From contig NZ_FUKR01000036.1 of assembly GCF_900163835.1 (NCBI RefSeq), forward strand, positions 62,001-126,000: 64,000 bases of DNA. Reading direction: 5' to 3'. A program made the translations under genes and the position numbers. This stretch comes from Mycetocola reblochoni REB411. Its GTDB lineage: Bacteria > Actinomycetota > Actinomycetes > Actinomycetales > Microbacteriaceae. Positions 25,937-39,220 of this stretch are shown here, piece after piece. The notes below the pieces were generated by a model. The model did not search any database. It was given only the letters and a program-made list of their open reading frames with translations, and was not told where the DNA came from. Positions within the stretch are counted from its first letter, which is position 1; every line of letters begins with the position of its first letter.

Positions 25937-27631
25937 ATGCCAGACATCGACATGAAGCCGCGCAGTCGCGACGTCACCGACGGGATCGAAGCAACCACCT
26001 CCCGAGGCATGCTCCGCGCGGTCGGGATGGGCGACGAGGACTGGGACAAGCCGCAGATCGGCATCGCCAGCTCCTGGAACGAGATCACCCCCTGCAACCT
26101 CTCACTCGACCGCCTCGCCCAGGGGGCGAAGGAGGGCGTCCACTCCGGCGGGGGATACCCGCTGCAGTTCGGCACCATCTCCGTGTCCGACGGCATCTCC
26201 ATGGGCCACGAGGGCATGCACTTCTCCCTCGTCTCGCGTGAGGTCATCGCCGACTCCGTCGAGACCGTCGTCATGGCCGAGCGCCTAGACGGCACCGTCC
26301 TGCTCGCCGGGTGCGACAAGTCGCTCCCCGGCATGCTGATGGCGGCGGCCCGCCTCGACCTGGCGAGCGTGTTCCTCTATGCCGGCTCGATCGCCCCCGG
26401 CTGGGTGAAGCTCAGCGACGGCACCGAGAAGGACGTCACCATCATCGACTCCTTCGAGGCCGTCGGCGCCTGCAAGGCGGGCACGATGAGCGAGGAGGAC
26501 CTCAAGCGGATCGAGTGCGCCATCGCCCCCGGCGAGGGTGCCTGCGGCGGCATGTACACCGCGAACACCATGGCGAGCGTCGCCGAGGCGCTCGGCATGA
26601 GCCTGCCGGGATCGGCCGCACCGCCCTCCGCCGATCGGCGCAGGGACTACTTCGCCCACCGCTCGGGCGAGGCGGTCGTCACCATGCTCCGTCTCGGGCT
26701 GACCGCGCGCGACATCCTCACGAAGAAGGCGTTCGAGAACGCCATCGCGGTCGCGATGGCCTTCGGCGGGTCGACCAACGTGGTGCTGCACCTGCTCGCC
26801 ATCGCCCGTGAGGCGGACGTCGACCTGACCCTCGACGACTTCAACCGCATCGGCTCGGCCGTTCCGCACATCGGCGACCTCAAGCCCTTCGGTAAGTACG
26901 TCATGAACGACGTCGACCGCCACGGCGGGGTGCCCGTCGTGATGAAGGCGCTGCTCGACGCCGGTCTGCTGCACGGCGACGCGATGACCGTGACGGGCAA
27001 GACGGTCGCGGAGAACCTCGCCGAGATCAACCCGGACCCGCTCGACGGCGAGGTCATCCGGACCCTCGACAACCCCATCCACGCCACGGGAGGCCTGACG
27101 ATCCTGCACGGTTCGCTCGCCCCGGAGGGCGCGGTGGTCAAGACCGCCGGCTTCGACGCCGACGTGTTCGAGGGGCCGGCGCGGGTGTTCGAACGCGAGC
27201 GCGCCGCGATGGACGCCCTCACCGAGGGCAAGATCCAGAAGGGCGACGTCGTCCTCATCCGCTACGAGGGCCCCAAGGGCGGCCCCGGCATGCGCGAGAT
27301 GCTGGCGATCACGGCGGCGATCAAGGGCGCGGGTCTCGGCAAGGATGTACTACTCTTGACGGACGGTCGATTCTCAGGCGGCACAACCGGACTGTGCATC
27401 GGCCACATAGCACCCGAAGCCGTGGACGCAGGTCCCGTGGCATTCGTGCGCGATGGTGATCTGATACGGGTCGATATCGCAGCTCGCTCGCTCGACCTAC
27501 TTGTCGAGGCGGACGAGCTGGCCGCCCGCCGTGACGGCTGGGCTCCGCTTCCTCCGCGCTATACCCGTGGCGTCCTGGCGAAGTACTCGAAGCTCGTGCG
27601 CTCTGCTGCAGAGGGCGCGACCACCGGGTAG
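25937..27631 (+). CDS. ilvD: Dihydroxy-acid dehydratase
   Basis: A 564-residue Fe-S enzyme that dehydrates 2,3-dihydroxy acids in valine, isoleucine and leucine synthesis. The cluster ligands appear as Cys53 (TPCNLSL), Cys126 ([11 protein letters not shown]) and Cys203 ([12 protein letters not shown]). The C-terminal block [20 protein letters not shown] is intact. ATG 25937 lies 6 nt after TAAACT (25925-25930), a predicted leaderless start. From about 27345 to the stop, codons switch to CTA, CTT, ATA, TCA and GCA, unlike the rest of the gene, which suggests recombination of the 3' end. Confidence 0.97.
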   Translation: MPDIDMKPRSRDVTDGIEATTSRGMLRAVGMGDEDWDKPQIGIASSWNEITPCNLSLDRLAQGAKEGVHSGGGYPLQFGTISVSDGISMGHEGMHFSLVSREVIADSVETVVMAERLDGTVLLAGCDKSLPGMLMAAARLDLASVFLYAGSIAPGWVKLSDGTEKDVTIIDSFEAVGACKAGTMSEEDLKRIECAIAPGEGACGGMYTANTMASVAEALGMSLPGSAAPPSADRRRDYFAHRSGEAVVTMLRLGLTARDILTKKAFENAIAVAMAFGGSTNVVLHLLAIAREADVDLTLDDFNRIGSAVPHIGDLKPFGKYVMNDVDRHGGVPVVMKALLDAGLLHGDAMTVTGKTVAENLAEINPDPLDGEVIRTLDNPIHATGGLTILHGSLAPEGAVVKTAGFDADVFEGPARVFERERAAMDALTEGKIQKGDVVLIRYEGPKGGPGMREMLAITAAIKGAGLGKDVLLLTDGRFSGGTTGLCIGHIAPEAVDAGPVAFVRDGDLIRVDIAARSLDLLVEADELAARRDGWAPLPPRYTRGVLAKYSKLVRSAAEGATTG

Positions 27632-27678
27632 CGTCGCCGCTGTCCCATTCACTCACCACATTCGGGAACCACTGCTCT

Positions 27679-31096
<3,418 letters not shown>

Positions 31097-31110
31097 TCAT
31101 CGCGTCGACG

Positions 31111-31144
31111 CCTCGGGCCCGCGACCTCGGTCGCGGGCCCGAGG
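31111..31144 (+). terminator. Terminator after ilvC
   Basis: CCTCGGGCCCGCGACC (31111-31126) and its perfect complement at 31129-31144 with 2 nt between. It lies 14 nt after the ilvC stop; there is no T-run. Confidence 0.85.
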
Positions 31145-31211
31145 CATGTCTGCGGGGACACGCGTCCGGGGCGTCTGCCGGCACGACAGACCGCCGCAGT
31201 AGCATGGGGGC

Positions 31212-31832
31212 ATGGCAGATCCAGACGACGACGCCCTCAGCTGGGCCGGCGACGAGGACCAGACCACGGCCAGACGCCCCCGTCCCGCCGCGGGTTCTCC
31301 CGTTGCCCCTGCGGCGACGGAGCGCGGCACCGCCGCGGAGGAGATCCCGTCCCGCACCGCGGCCCCGTCCAGCGGTGCGTCCGCGGCGGGTCCGTCGTCG
31401 ACCGGGACCGCCGGCGTCGTGAGCCCCGAGGTGTGGCCGTCCCGCGCGGAATCCGCCAGTGCCGTGCCCTCCGATGCCGTGTCCTCCGGTGCCGGACCCG
31501 ACGCCGCGACGCCGTCCGCCCCGGCAGCGGGGGAGTCGCGCGGCCAGGCGAGCTCGGCCGTCCTGATCAGCGTCGGCGTCATCGCGGGCATCTACCTGCT
31601 CTACACGATCGGCTGGTACGCGAGCGCCACCCGTGTCATCACGGTCGACGGGCTCAACCCCGTCGAGGCCTTCATGGCGACGCTCGGCGGGGTGTTCGCC
31701 GTGGCGGCGCCGGCGCTCTGGGCCGCGGCGGTCAGCTGGCTGGGCCGGCGGCGCAGCATCGGCTGGCGGCTCGGGCTGCTCGCCGTCGGTGTCGTTCTGC
31801 TCGTTCCGTGGCCGTTCGTGGTGCAGTCGTGA
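31212..31832 (+). CDS. Predicted membrane protein with a low-complexity N-terminal region
   Basis: A 206-residue product. The first about 110 residues are Ala/Ser/Pro/Gly-rich and probably disordered. Three hydrophobic helices follow: about 115-137 (AVLISVGVIAGIYLLYTIGW), 152-175 and 182-203. No enzymatic motif is seen. ATG 31212 lies 6 nt after TAGCAT (31200-31205), a predicted leaderless start. It overlaps the next small membrane gene by 4 nt, so the two are probably a functional pair. Similar unnamed pairs occur near ilvC in related actinobacteria, to my knowledge; function unknown. Confidence 0.65.
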   Translation: MADPDDDALSWAGDEDQTTARRPRPAAGSPVAPAATERGTAAEEIPSRTAAPSSGASAAGPSSTGTAGVVSPEVWPSRAESASAVPSDAVSSGAGPDAATPSAPAAGESRGQASSAVLISVGVIAGIYLLYTIGWYASATRVITVDGLNPVEAFMATLGGVFAVAAPALWAAAVSWLGRRRSIGWRLGLLAVGVVLLVPWPFVVQS

Positions 31833-32263
31833 CGGAGAGGCAGGGGGGTCCCGTGGAACACAGGCGAGCAGGCTCGGCGGCGGCAGCACCCGGCGCAGAC
31901 GACGAGGTGCGCGTGGAGGGCGCCTCCGGGGCCACGGCTCGACGCTTCGGCGTCCTGGACATCGTCCTCGCGATCCCCTTCGGCCTGCTGCTTGCCTACG
32001 ACGTGTTCGAGGCGATCGGGAACCTCATCGGCGGCCTCAGCCTCGCCGGTTCCCTCGACACGACGCTGTCCCCGATCGGCTGGGCGGCGCTGATCCTCGG
32101 GGTCGTCGCGCCGGTCGCCCTGTTCCTCCTCGCCGCGATCCTCGGCAGGGGGAGGGACCTGCTCGCCCGTGTGCTGCTCTATCTGGCCGCCCTCGGCCTC
32201 AGCGCGGTCATCGGACTCAACATCCTCGGGCAGTTCGGCTCGATGGTCTCCCTGCTGGCCTGA
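31829..32263 (+). CDS. Predicted four-helix membrane protein
   Basis: A 144-residue protein with a hydrophilic start and then hydrophobic segments at about 40-62, 68-90 (weaker), 90-110 and 115-140. The GTG at 31829 overlaps the upstream stop (GTGA), suggesting coupling. GTG 31853 after GGGGGG is an alternative start. Unrecognised; the role may be tied to the preceding membrane protein. Confidence 0.6.
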   Translation: MTERQGGPVEHRRAGSAAAAPGADDEVRVEGASGATARRFGVLDIVLAIPFGLLLAYDVFEAIGNLIGGLSLAGSLDTTLSPIGWAALILGVVAPVALFLLAAILGRGRDLLARVLLYLAALGLSAVIGLNILGQFGSMVSLLA

Positions 32264-32280
32264 CCGGCCCGAGCCGCGTG

Positions 32281-32323
32281 GCGCTGCACTAGGGTGGGGG
32301 TACGCGCTCCGAGGGTGCAGCGT
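32281..32323. promoter_or_regulatory. Inverted repeat around the serA promoter region
   Basis: GCGCTGCAC (32281-32289) and GTGCAGCGT (32315-32323) are inverted copies (8 bp perfect) 25 bp apart. TAGGGT (32290-32295), a -10-like hexamer, starts directly after the left arm. Either a looped operator or a leader hairpin of serA. Confidence 0.4.
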
Positions 32324-32356
32324 GCCACCACATCGACAGTCTCGAAGGGTACACCC

Positions 32357-33946
32357 GTGTCACAACCGGTCGTTCTGATCGCTGAACAGCTCTCACCCGC
32401 CACCATCGATGCCCTCGGGCCGGACTTCGACGTCCGCTCGGTCGACGGCACCGACCGCCCCGCACTGCTGTCGGCCCTGGCCGAGGCCGACGCCATCCTC
32501 GTCCGATCGGCGACGCAGGTCGACGCCGAGGCGATCGCCGCCGCCCCGTCCCTCAAGGTCATCGCCCGCGCGGGCGTCGGGCTCGACAACGTCGACATCA
32601 AGGCGGCGACCACCGCCGGCGTCATGGTCGTCAACGCTCCGACGTCGAACATCATCTCGGCCGCCGAGCTCACCGTCGGCCACATCCTCAGCCTCGCCCG
32701 GCACATCCCCGCGGCAGACCGCTCGCTCGCGGACGGCCAGTGGAAGCGCTCCGCCTACACCGGCGTCGAGCTGTATGAGAAGACGGTCGGCATCATCGGC
32801 CTCGGCCGGATCGGTGCGCTCATCACCGCGCGTCTGCAGGCCTTCGGCGTGAACGTCGTCGCCTACGACCCCTACGTGACGTCGGCGAGGGCGCAGCAGC
32901 TGGGCGTGACGCTGCTCGGGCTCGACGAGCTGCTGTCGACATCGGACTTCGTGACCATCCACATGCCCCGTACGCCGGAGACGCTCGGCATGATCGGCGA
33001 GGCACAGCTCAAGCTGATGAAGCCCACCGCCTTCGTCGTCAACGTCGCGCGCGGCGGCCTCGTCGACGAGGAGGCGCTGTTCCAGGCGCTGACGGACAAG
33101 ACGATCGCGGGCGCGGGGCTCGACGTGTTCGTGTCCGAGCCGCCCACCGGATCGCCGCTGCTCGGCCTGCCCACCATCATCACCACGCCGCACCTGGGCG
33201 CCTCCACGAACGAGGCGCAGGAGAAGGCCGGGGTGTCGGTCGCACGCTCGGTCAGGCTGGCGCTCGGCGGCGAGCTCGTCCCTGACGCGGTCAATGTCGC
33301 CGGCGGTGCGATCGACCCGTACGTGCGCCCCGGCATCCCGCTCGTCGAGAAGCTCGGCCAGGTGTTCGCCGCGCTCGCGACGGCGTCGCTGACGAGCGTC
33401 GACGTCGAGGTGCACGGTGAGCTCAACGACTACGACGTGAGCGTGCTCAAGCTGGCCGCGCTCAAGGGCATCTTCACCAACATCGTCAGCGAGTCGGTGT
33501 CGTACGTCAACGCGCCGCTGCTCGCGGAGCAGCGCGGCGTCGAGGTCCGGCTCATCACCGACTCCGACAGCGACGAGTACCGCAACGTCATCCGTCTGCG
33601 CGGTGCGCTCAGTGACGGAAGCCAGATCTCGGTCGCGGGGACCCTGACCGGAACCAAGCAGGTCGAGAAGATCATCGAGGTCAACGGCTACGACGTCGAG
33701 GTCCCGATCGAGCAGCATCACATCGTGATGCTCTACACGGACCGTCCCGGCATCGTCGCGCAGTTCGGCCAGGCCCTCGGTCAGGCTGAGATCAACATCG
33801 CGGGCATGCAGATCGCCCGGCGTTCGGCTGGGGGACAGGCGCTCGGCGTCCTGACCGTCGACTCCTTCGTCGACGACGAGATCCTCGACGGCGTCGGCCA
33901 GGCGATCGGCGCGTCCGTGGTCAAGCGGATCACGATCACCGACTAG
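32357..33946 (+). CDS. serA: D-3-phosphoglycerate dehydrogenase
   Basis: A 529-residue long-form (type I) PGDH, first enzyme of serine synthesis. The catalytic/NAD domains occupy about 1-315 (VIARAGVGLDNVDIKAA, VGIIGLGRIGALI, HMPRTPETLGMI, TPHLGASTNEAQ), followed by the allosteric substrate-binding domain (about 316-450) and a C-terminal ACT domain (HIVMLYTDRPGIVAQFGQAL) that senses L-serine. GTG 32357 follows CGAAGGGT; residues upstream in frame are not conserved. Its stop overlaps the stop of the convergent TetR gene within CTAG (33943-33946). Confidence 0.96.
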   Translation: MSQPVVLIAEQLSPATIDALGPDFDVRSVDGTDRPALLSALAEADAILVRSATQVDAEAIAAAPSLKVIARAGVGLDNVDIKAATTAGVMVVNAPTSNIISAAELTVGHILSLARHIPAADRSLADGQWKRSAYTGVELYEKTVGIIGLGRIGALITARLQAFGVNVVAYDPYVTSARAQQLGVTLLGLDELLSTSDFVTIHMPRTPETLGMIGEAQLKLMKPTAFVVNVARGGLVDEEALFQALTDKTIAGAGLDVFVSEPPTGSPLLGLPTIITTPHLGASTNEAQEKAGVSVARSVRLALGGELVPDAVNVAGGAIDPYVRPGIPLVEKLGQVFAALATASLTSVDVEVHGELNDYDVSVLKLAALKGIFTNIVSESVSYVNAPLLAEQRGVEVRLITDSDSDEYRNVIRLRGALSDGSQISVAGTLTGTKQVEKIIEVNGYDVEVPIEQHHIVMLYTDRPGIVAQFGQALGQAEINIAGMQIARRSAGGQALGVLTVDSFVDDEILDGVGQAIGASVVKRITITD

Positions 33947-34500
33947 TCGCCGGAGCGCGCCACGCTGGCGCCGGCCCTCCCGAGTGCGCGGAGGACCGGC
34001 GCCAGCTCCGTCTCCGTCACCGTCACGCCCGTGCTGGCCAGCGAGTACAGGCCGTCGGCGGCGACGGCGACGAGCGTGGCCAGGTCGGTGTCTCCGGTGG
34101 CCTCGGTGAGGACGTCGAGCCAGCGTCGGCGCATGCGCTCGACCGCCTCGGCCGCCTGGGCGTCCGGCAGCTGGGCGAGGCGCATCGTCGCAGCGATGGC
34201 GTAGTCGTAGCTGGAGTCCGTCACGATCGAGGAGCGCAGGAAGTAGGCGACGGCGCCGTCGGGCGCGGTGCGGATGGTCGCGATGTCCTCGTCGACCATC
34301 CGGTCGAGCCGGTCGAGCATGCCCTCTGTGAGAGCAGCCTTGCTGGGGAAGTGGTAGAGCAGCCCTCCCTTGGACACCTCCGCGTCCCTGGCCACGGCGT
34401 CGAGGGTGGCCGCTCTCTCCCCGTGGTCGATGATGAGCTCCTGGTAGGCGTTCAGGATCCGATCGCGGGTCGCCGCGCTGTCCCGGGGGTGATCGTTCAT
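33943..34500 (-). CDS. TetR-family transcriptional repressor
   Basis: A 185-residue regulator. The N-terminal HTH is ATLDAVARDAEVSKGGLLYHFPSKAALTEGML; the C-terminal part is an all-helical ligand domain of the type paired with DHA2 exporters. It is divergent from the MFS gene, and a perfect 7-bp-arm operator lies between the promoter elements (34527-34542), so it very likely represses the exporter and itself. ATG 34500 is preferred over an upstream in-frame start because the latter would run through the operator. Confidence 0.9.
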   Translation of the reverse strand: MNDHPRDSAATRDRILNAYQELIIDHGERAATLDAVARDAEVSKGGLLYHFPSKAALTEGMLDRLDRMVDEDIATIRTAPDGAVAYFLRSSIVTDSSYDYAIAATMRLAQLPDAQAAEAVERMRRRWLDVLTEATGDTDLATLVAVAADGLYSLASTGVTVTETELAPVLRALGRAGASVARSGD

Positions 34501-34518
34501 GTGCTCATCCTTCCACGG

Positions 34519-34546
34519 TTGATCCTTACCGTCCAGACGGTATAGT
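34519..34546 (+). promoter_or_regulatory. Exporter promoter with embedded TetR operator
   Basis: TTGATC (34519-34524) and TATAGT (34541-34546) form a -35/-10 pair with 16-bp spacing. Within the spacer lies TACCGTC CA GACGGTA (34527-34542), a perfect palindrome with 7-bp arms, overlapping the -10 by two bases. A bound repressor would block RNA polymerase directly. Confidence 0.8.
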
Positions 34547-34571
34547 AGTGGCGACCCCGAAAGGAACTCCC

Positions 34572-36125
34572 GTGTCTCAGCGCGCGTCGATACCGACCTC
34601 ATCAATCACCATCCCCTCCCGGGCAGGGCTGAGGGAATGGCTGGCGCTCACCGTGCTCATGCTGCCGGTGCTGCTCGTCTCCGTCGACAACACCGTGCTG
34701 CACTTCGCGCTCCCGGAGATCTCCGAGGAGCTGCGCCCGAGCGCGAGCGAGCTGCTGTGGATGGTCGACATCTACCCGCTCATCCTTGCCGGACTGCTCG
34801 TGTCGATGGGGAGCCTCGGCGACCGGATCGGACGCCGCCGGCTGCTCCTGATCGGTGCGACGGGCTTCGCCGCCGTGTCCATCGTGGCGGCGTTCGCGCC
34901 GAGCCCCCTCGCGCTGATCGGGGCGCGTGCCGCGCTCGGCTTCTTCGGTGCGATGCTGATGCCCTCCACGCTGTCGTTGCTGCGCAACCTCTTCCTCGAC
35001 GCCCGCCAGCGCCGCCTCGCCATCGCGGTCTGGGCCTCCGGTTTCGCGGCCGGAAGCGCCTTGGGCCCGATCGTAGGCGGCCTGCTCCTCGAGCACTTCT
35101 GGTGGGGGTCGGTGTTCCTGCTGGCGGTCCCCGTCCTCGTGCCGCTTCTGGTCACAGCCCCGTTCCTGATCCCCGACTCGAAGGACCCGCACCCGGGGCC
35201 CGTCGATCCGGTGTCGATCGTCCTGTCGCTGCTGGCGATGGTGCCCCTCGTGTACGCCATCAAGGAGTTCGCCTCCGAGGGGGTGACCGCGGCCGTCATC
35301 GCGAGCGTGCTCGTCGGCACGGTGTCCGGCGTGCTCTTCGTGCGCCGTCAGCTGCGCCGGCCCTCGCCGATGCTCGACGTGCGGCTGTTCCGACTGCCGC
35401 AGTTCTCCTCGGCCATCCTCGTCAACCTGCTCAGCGTCGTGGCGCTGTCCGGCGGGCTCCTGTTCATCACGCAGCACCTGCAGCTCGTGCTGGGGCTGAG
35501 CCCCATCCAGTCGGGGCTGGTCATGCTGCCGGGGCTGGTCACGATGATCCTCGCCGGTCTCCTGGTCGTGCCGATCGCCGGCCGCATCCGACCGCGCTTC
35601 GTCATCCCCGTCGCGATGCTGTTCACGATCTCCGGCTACCTGATGGTGGCGCTGGCCGGCGTCGAACTGAGCCAGACGGACATCCTCGTCGCCTTCATCC
35701 TGCTGGGGCTCGGAATCGGCGCGGCCGAGACCGTGTCCAACGACCTCGTGATCGCCACGGCCCCCGCCAGCAAGGCCGGCGCGGCCTCCGCCGTGTCCGA
35801 GACCGCCTACGAGCTGGGCTCTGTGCTGGGGACCGCCGTGCTCGGCACCGTGCTGATGAGCGCCTACCGGCAGAACGTCGTCCTGCCCGAGGGGCTGACC
35901 GCCGCGGACCAGGCGGCCGCGGGGGAGACCCTCGGCGGGGCGGTGAGCGTCTCGCAGGGCCTCGGCGGCGAGGCAGGTGCCGAGCTGCTGCACTCCGCGC
36001 AGCTGGCCTTCGACAGCGGCATCGCCCCGACGGCCGCCATCGGTGTCGCCGTCGTGGCGGCGGCGGCGGTCATCGCCTTCCTCGGCCTGCGCCGGGTGGG
36101 GCTGGACGGCGCCAAGCACGAGTAG
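34572..36125 (+). CDS. MFS drug/metabolite exporter, DHA2 family (14 TM)
   Basis: A 517-residue proton-driven exporter of the LfrA/SmvA type. Motifs: [15 protein letters not shown] in TM1, [18 protein letters not shown] (motif A), and motif C-like [22 protein letters not shown]. Roughly 14 hydrophobic helices are spread to residue 505. It confers efflux of cationic or amphipathic compounds in characterised relatives; substrate here is unknown. GTG 34572 follows AAAGGA. Expression should be released when the adjacent TetR repressor binds ligand. Confidence 0.92.
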   Translation: MSQRASIPTSSITIPSRAGLREWLALTVLMLPVLLVSVDNTVLHFALPEISEELRPSASELLWMVDIYPLILAGLLVSMGSLGDRIGRRRLLLIGATGFAAVSIVAAFAPSPLALIGARAALGFFGAMLMPSTLSLLRNLFLDARQRRLAIAVWASGFAAGSALGPIVGGLLLEHFWWGSVFLLAVPVLVPLLVTAPFLIPDSKDPHPGPVDPVSIVLSLLAMVPLVYAIKEFASEGVTAAVIASVLVGTVSGVLFVRRQLRRPSPMLDVRLFRLPQFSSAILVNLLSVVALSGGLLFITQHLQLVLGLSPIQSGLVMLPGLVTMILAGLLVVPIAGRIRPRFVIPVAMLFTISGYLMVALAGVELSQTDILVAFILLGLGIGAAETVSNDLVIATAPASKAGAASAVSETAYELGSVLGTAVLGTVLMSAYRQNVVLPEGLTAADQAAAGETLGGAVSVSQGLGGEAGAELLHSAQLAFDSGIAPTAAIGVAVVAAAAVIAFLGLRRVGLDGAKHE

Positions 36126-36162
36126 GCTGGGGGAACACACCCACCCACCGCACGGAGCGTTC

Positions 36163-37233
36163 ATGTCACGTGAGTTTTCCCTGGCCGTCGTCGCCGGCGA
36201 CGGCATCGGCCCCGAGGTCACCGCAGAGGCGCTGAAGGTCCTCGACGCGGTCACGGCGGGATCGCCGGTCTCGATCCGCACGACCGAGTACGCGCTCGGC
36301 GCCGGGCGCTACATCGAGACGGGGGATGTGCTCACCGACGAGGACCTCGCGGCACTCACCGGGCACGACGCCATCCTCCTGGGCGCGGTCGGCGGTGTGC
36401 CGGGCGACCCGAGGCTCGCCGCCGCCAACATCGAGCGCGGGCTGCTGCTGAGGCTCCGTTTCAGCCTCGACCACTACGCCAACGTCCGGCCGACTCGCGT
36501 GTACCCCGGCGTCGCCTCGCCCCTGGCCGACGCCGGCGACGTGGACTTCGTCGTCGTCAGGGAGGGCACCGAGGGACCGTACGTGGGCAACGGCGGGACC
36601 ATCCGTCAGGGCACCCCGCACGAGGTCGCGAACGAGCTGAGCGTGAACACCGCCTACGGCGTCGAGCGTGTGGTGCGCTATGCCTTCGAGACGGCGACCC
36701 GTCGCCGCAACCGGCTGACCTGGGTGCACAAGACGAACGTGCTGACGAACGCGGGGGCGCTGTGGCGCCGGATCGTCGACGCCGTCTCCGCCGAGTACCC
36801 CGGCGTCGCGGTCGACTACCTCCACGTCGACGCGGCGACCATCTTCCTCGTCACCGACCCCGCCCGTTTCGACGTCATCGTCACGGACAACCTCTTCGGC
36901 GACATCCTCACCGACCTCGCCGGCGCGATCAGCGGCGGCATCGGCCTCGCGGCATCGGGGAACATCAACCCCGACGGTGCGTTCCCGAGCATGTTCGAGC
37001 CGGTCCACGGCTCTGCGCCCGACATCGCCGGGCAGCAGAAGGCGGACCCCACCGCGTCGATTCTGTCGCTCGCGCTGATGCTCGACCATCTCGGGCTCGC
37101 GGACGAGGCGAAGCGGGTGACCGACGCGGTCACCACGGACATCGCCCGACGACAGGGCGCACCCAGAACGACCAGCCAGATCGGCGACGCCATCGCGGCG
37201 CTCGTGTCCGATCCGGCGACCACCCTCAGCTAG
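36163..37233 (+). CDS. leuB: 3-isopropylmalate dehydrogenase
   Basis: A 356-residue NAD-dependent beta-decarboxylating dehydrogenase of leucine synthesis. Blocks: [93 protein letters not shown] and [24 protein letters not shown] at 36123-36128 is a possible -10. It leads a leuB-ilvE-FAH operon with 8-nt and overlapping junctions. Confidence 0.97.
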   Translation: MSREFSLAVVAGDGIGPEVTAEALKVLDAVTAGSPVSIRTTEYALGAGRYIETGDVLTDEDLAALTGHDAILLGAVGGVPGDPRLAAANIERGLLLRLRFSLDHYANVRPTRVYPGVASPLADAGDVDFVVVREGTEGPYVGNGGTIRQGTPHEVANELSVNTAYGVERVVRYAFETATRRRNRLTWVHKTNVLTNAGALWRRIVDAVSAEYPGVAVDYLHVDAATIFLVTDPARFDVIVTDNLFGDILTDLAGAISGGIGLAASGNINPDGAFPSMFEPVHGSAPDIAGQQKADPTASILSLALMLDHLGLADEAKRVTDAVTTDIARRQGAPRTTSQIGDAIAALVSDPATTLS

Positions 37234-37241
37234 GACACATG

Positions 37242-38360
37242 ATGAGCACAACAGACCGCACCGCCTTCCGCCGCGAGCTCCACCCCACCCCCGTCGACGC
37301 CGCCGAGCGCGAGCGGATCCTTGCCAACCCCGGATTCGGCGAGCGCTTCACCGACCACATGGTGGTCGTCGACTGGAACGTCGATGGCGGCTGGACGGAC
37401 GCGCGCGTCGTCCCCTACGGCCCGCTGAGCCTCGACCCCGCATCGAGCGTGCTGCACTACGGTCAGGAGATCTTCGAGGGGCTCAAGGCCTACCGTCACG
37501 CGGACGGTTCGGTCTGGACCTTCCGGCCGCAGAAGAACGCGGAGCGCCTGCGTCGCTCCGCCCACCGGCTCGCGCTGCCCGAGGTTCCCGAGCACGTCTT
37601 CCTCGACACCCTGCACGAGCTCATCGCGGTCGACGGCGCCTGGGTCCCCAGCGCACCGGAGACGAGCCTGTACATCCGCCCGTTCGAGATCGCCACCGAG
37701 AGCTTCCTCGGTGTGCGCGCGGCGCAGAGCGTCGGCTTCTTCGTCATCGCCTCCCCCGCGGGCGCCTACTTCACGGGTGGTGTCGCGCCCGTCGACATCT
37801 GGCTGGCGACCGAGTACTCGCGTGCCGGCCGCGGTGGAACGGGCGCGGCCAAGTGCGGCGGCAACTACGCGGCCTCGCTCCTGCCGCAGCAGGAGGCCTA
37901 CGCCAACGGATGCCAGCAGGTGCTGTTCCTCGACGGCGAGACCCACTCCCGGATCGACGAGCTCGGCGGGATGAACATCTTCTTCGTCCGCAGCGACAAC
38001 ACCCTGGTGACGCCGGAGCTGACCGGTTCCATCCTCGAGGGCGTCACCCGCGACAGCGTGATTCAGCTCGCCAAGGACAGGGGCATGTCCGTCGAGGAGC
38101 GGGAGGTCACCATCGACGAGTGGCGCGACGGCGTCGCCGATGGCTCCATCACCGAGGTCTTCGCCTGCGGGACGGCGGCGGTCATCACCCCCATCGGACA
38201 GCTGAAGAGCCCCGACTTCACCATCGGTGCGCCCGGTCAGGAGCCGGGCGAGGTCACCATGTCGATCCGCGACGAGCTGACCGGCATCCAGTACGGCCGC
38301 GTCGCCGACCGCCACGGCTGGCTGTACCGACTCGACACCGACACGGAGGACGCACGATGA
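37242..38360 (+). CDS. ilvE: Branched-chain amino acid aminotransferase
   Basis: A 372-residue fold-type IV PLP enzyme that performs the last step to Val, Ile and Leu. The PLP lysine is in [15 protein letters not shown]; other segments are [27 protein letters not shown] and [11 protein letters not shown]. Two start codons lie at 37239 and 37242; AGGA (37232-37235) has better spacing to 37242. It follows leuB by 8 nt and overlaps the next gene by 4 nt (ATGA). Confidence 0.96.
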   Translation: MSTTDRTAFRRELHPTPVDAAERERILANPGFGERFTDHMVVVDWNVDGGWTDARVVPYGPLSLDPASSVLHYGQEIFEGLKAYRHADGSVWTFRPQKNAERLRRSAHRLALPEVPEHVFLDTLHELIAVDGAWVPSAPETSLYIRPFEIATESFLGVRAAQSVGFFVIASPAGAYFTGGVAPVDIWLATEYSRAGRGGTGAAKCGGNYAASLLPQQEAYANGCQQVLFLDGETHSRIDELGGMNIFFVRSDNTLVTPELTGSILEGVTRDSVIQLAKDRGMSVEEREVTIDEWRDGVADGSITEVFACGTAAVITPIGQLKSPDFTIGAPGQEPGEVTMSIRDELTGIQYGRVADRHGWLYRLDTDTEDAR

Positions 38361-39112
38361 AGATCGCCCGTTTCTCGCACGCCGACGCGATCCTGTTCGG
38401 CATCCTCGACGACGAGGAGCTCGTCGTCCTCGACGGAGACCCCATGGTCGGTGGTTACGAGCCGACCGGAGAGCGGGTCCCCCTCGCGGACGTCCGACTG
38501 CTCGCACCGGTGATCCCGCGGTCCAAGGTCGTCGCCGTCGGCAAGAACTACCGCGAGCACGCGGAGGAGATGGGCGGTGAGGCCCCGGGCGAGCCGCTGC
38601 TGTTCCTCAAGCCGAACACCTCGATCATCGGCCCGAACGACCAGATCGTCCTGCCGTGGCAGTCCGGTCAGGTCGAGTACGAGGGCGAGCTGGCGATCGT
38701 CATCGGCCGCGTCGCCAAGAACGTCCCGCCCGAGCGGGCCGCCGAGGCGATCTATGGTTACACCGTCGCCAACGACGTCACCGCCAGGGACCTGCAGCGC
38801 GCCGACGGTCAGTGGACGAGGGCGAAGGGCTTCGACACCTTCTGCCCGATCGGCCCGGTCATCGAGACCGAGCTCGAGGGGGACGCAGTGCTCCAGACGC
38901 GGCTGAACGGCACCGTGGTGCAGCAGGCGCCGGTGACCGACATGGTCCACGGGATCGCCGCGATCGTCGCCCACGCCTCGTCGGTGTTCACCCTGCTCCC
39001 CGGCGACATCATCCTGACCGGCACCCCTGCCGGTGTCGGGCGGATCGCCTCGGGCGACCGCATCGACGTGACCGTCTCGGGGATCGGGACCCTCACCAAC
39101 ACCGTTCGCTGA
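38357..39112 (+). CDS. Fumarylacetoacetate hydrolase-family protein
   Basis: A 251-residue FAH-superfamily enzyme. The core has [55 protein letters not shown], and [13 protein letters not shown]; the metal-binding Glu-x-Glu is EGELA. Members act on acylpyruvates, oxaloacetate and related diketo acids. Its coupling to ilvE is common in this group of bacteria, and a clean-up role for keto acids is an inference. Oxaloacetate decarboxylase or acylpyruvase activity is possible. Confidence 0.85.
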   Translation: MKIARFSHADAILFGILDDEELVVLDGDPMVGGYEPTGERVPLADVRLLAPVIPRSKVVAVGKNYREHAEEMGGEAPGEPLLFLKPNTSIIGPNDQIVLPWQSGQVEYEGELAIVIGRVAKNVPPERAAEAIYGYTVANDVTARDLQRADGQWTRAKGFDTFCPIGPVIETELEGDAVLQTRLNGTVVQQAPVTDMVHGIAAIVAHASSVFTLLPGDIILTGTPAGVGRIASGDRIDVTVSGIGTLTNTVR

Positions 39113-39137
39113 GCGGCCGGCGGCGAAGGTCGCGGAT

Positions 39138-39169
39138 GGCGCCGAGGGGGTGGACACCCCGTCGGCGCC
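39138..39169 (+). terminator. Stem-loop after the leuB-ilvE-FAH operon
   Basis: GGCGCCGA (39138-39145) with TCGGCGCC (39162-39169), and inside GGGGTG with CACCCC, separated by one G/G mismatch. It sits 26 nt after the stop; no T-run. Confidence 0.7.
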
Positions 39170-39220
39170 GCGTCGTTCCCCACGGTCCTCGCGGTGCGCG
39201 GGCACTAGACTGGTGGCAGT

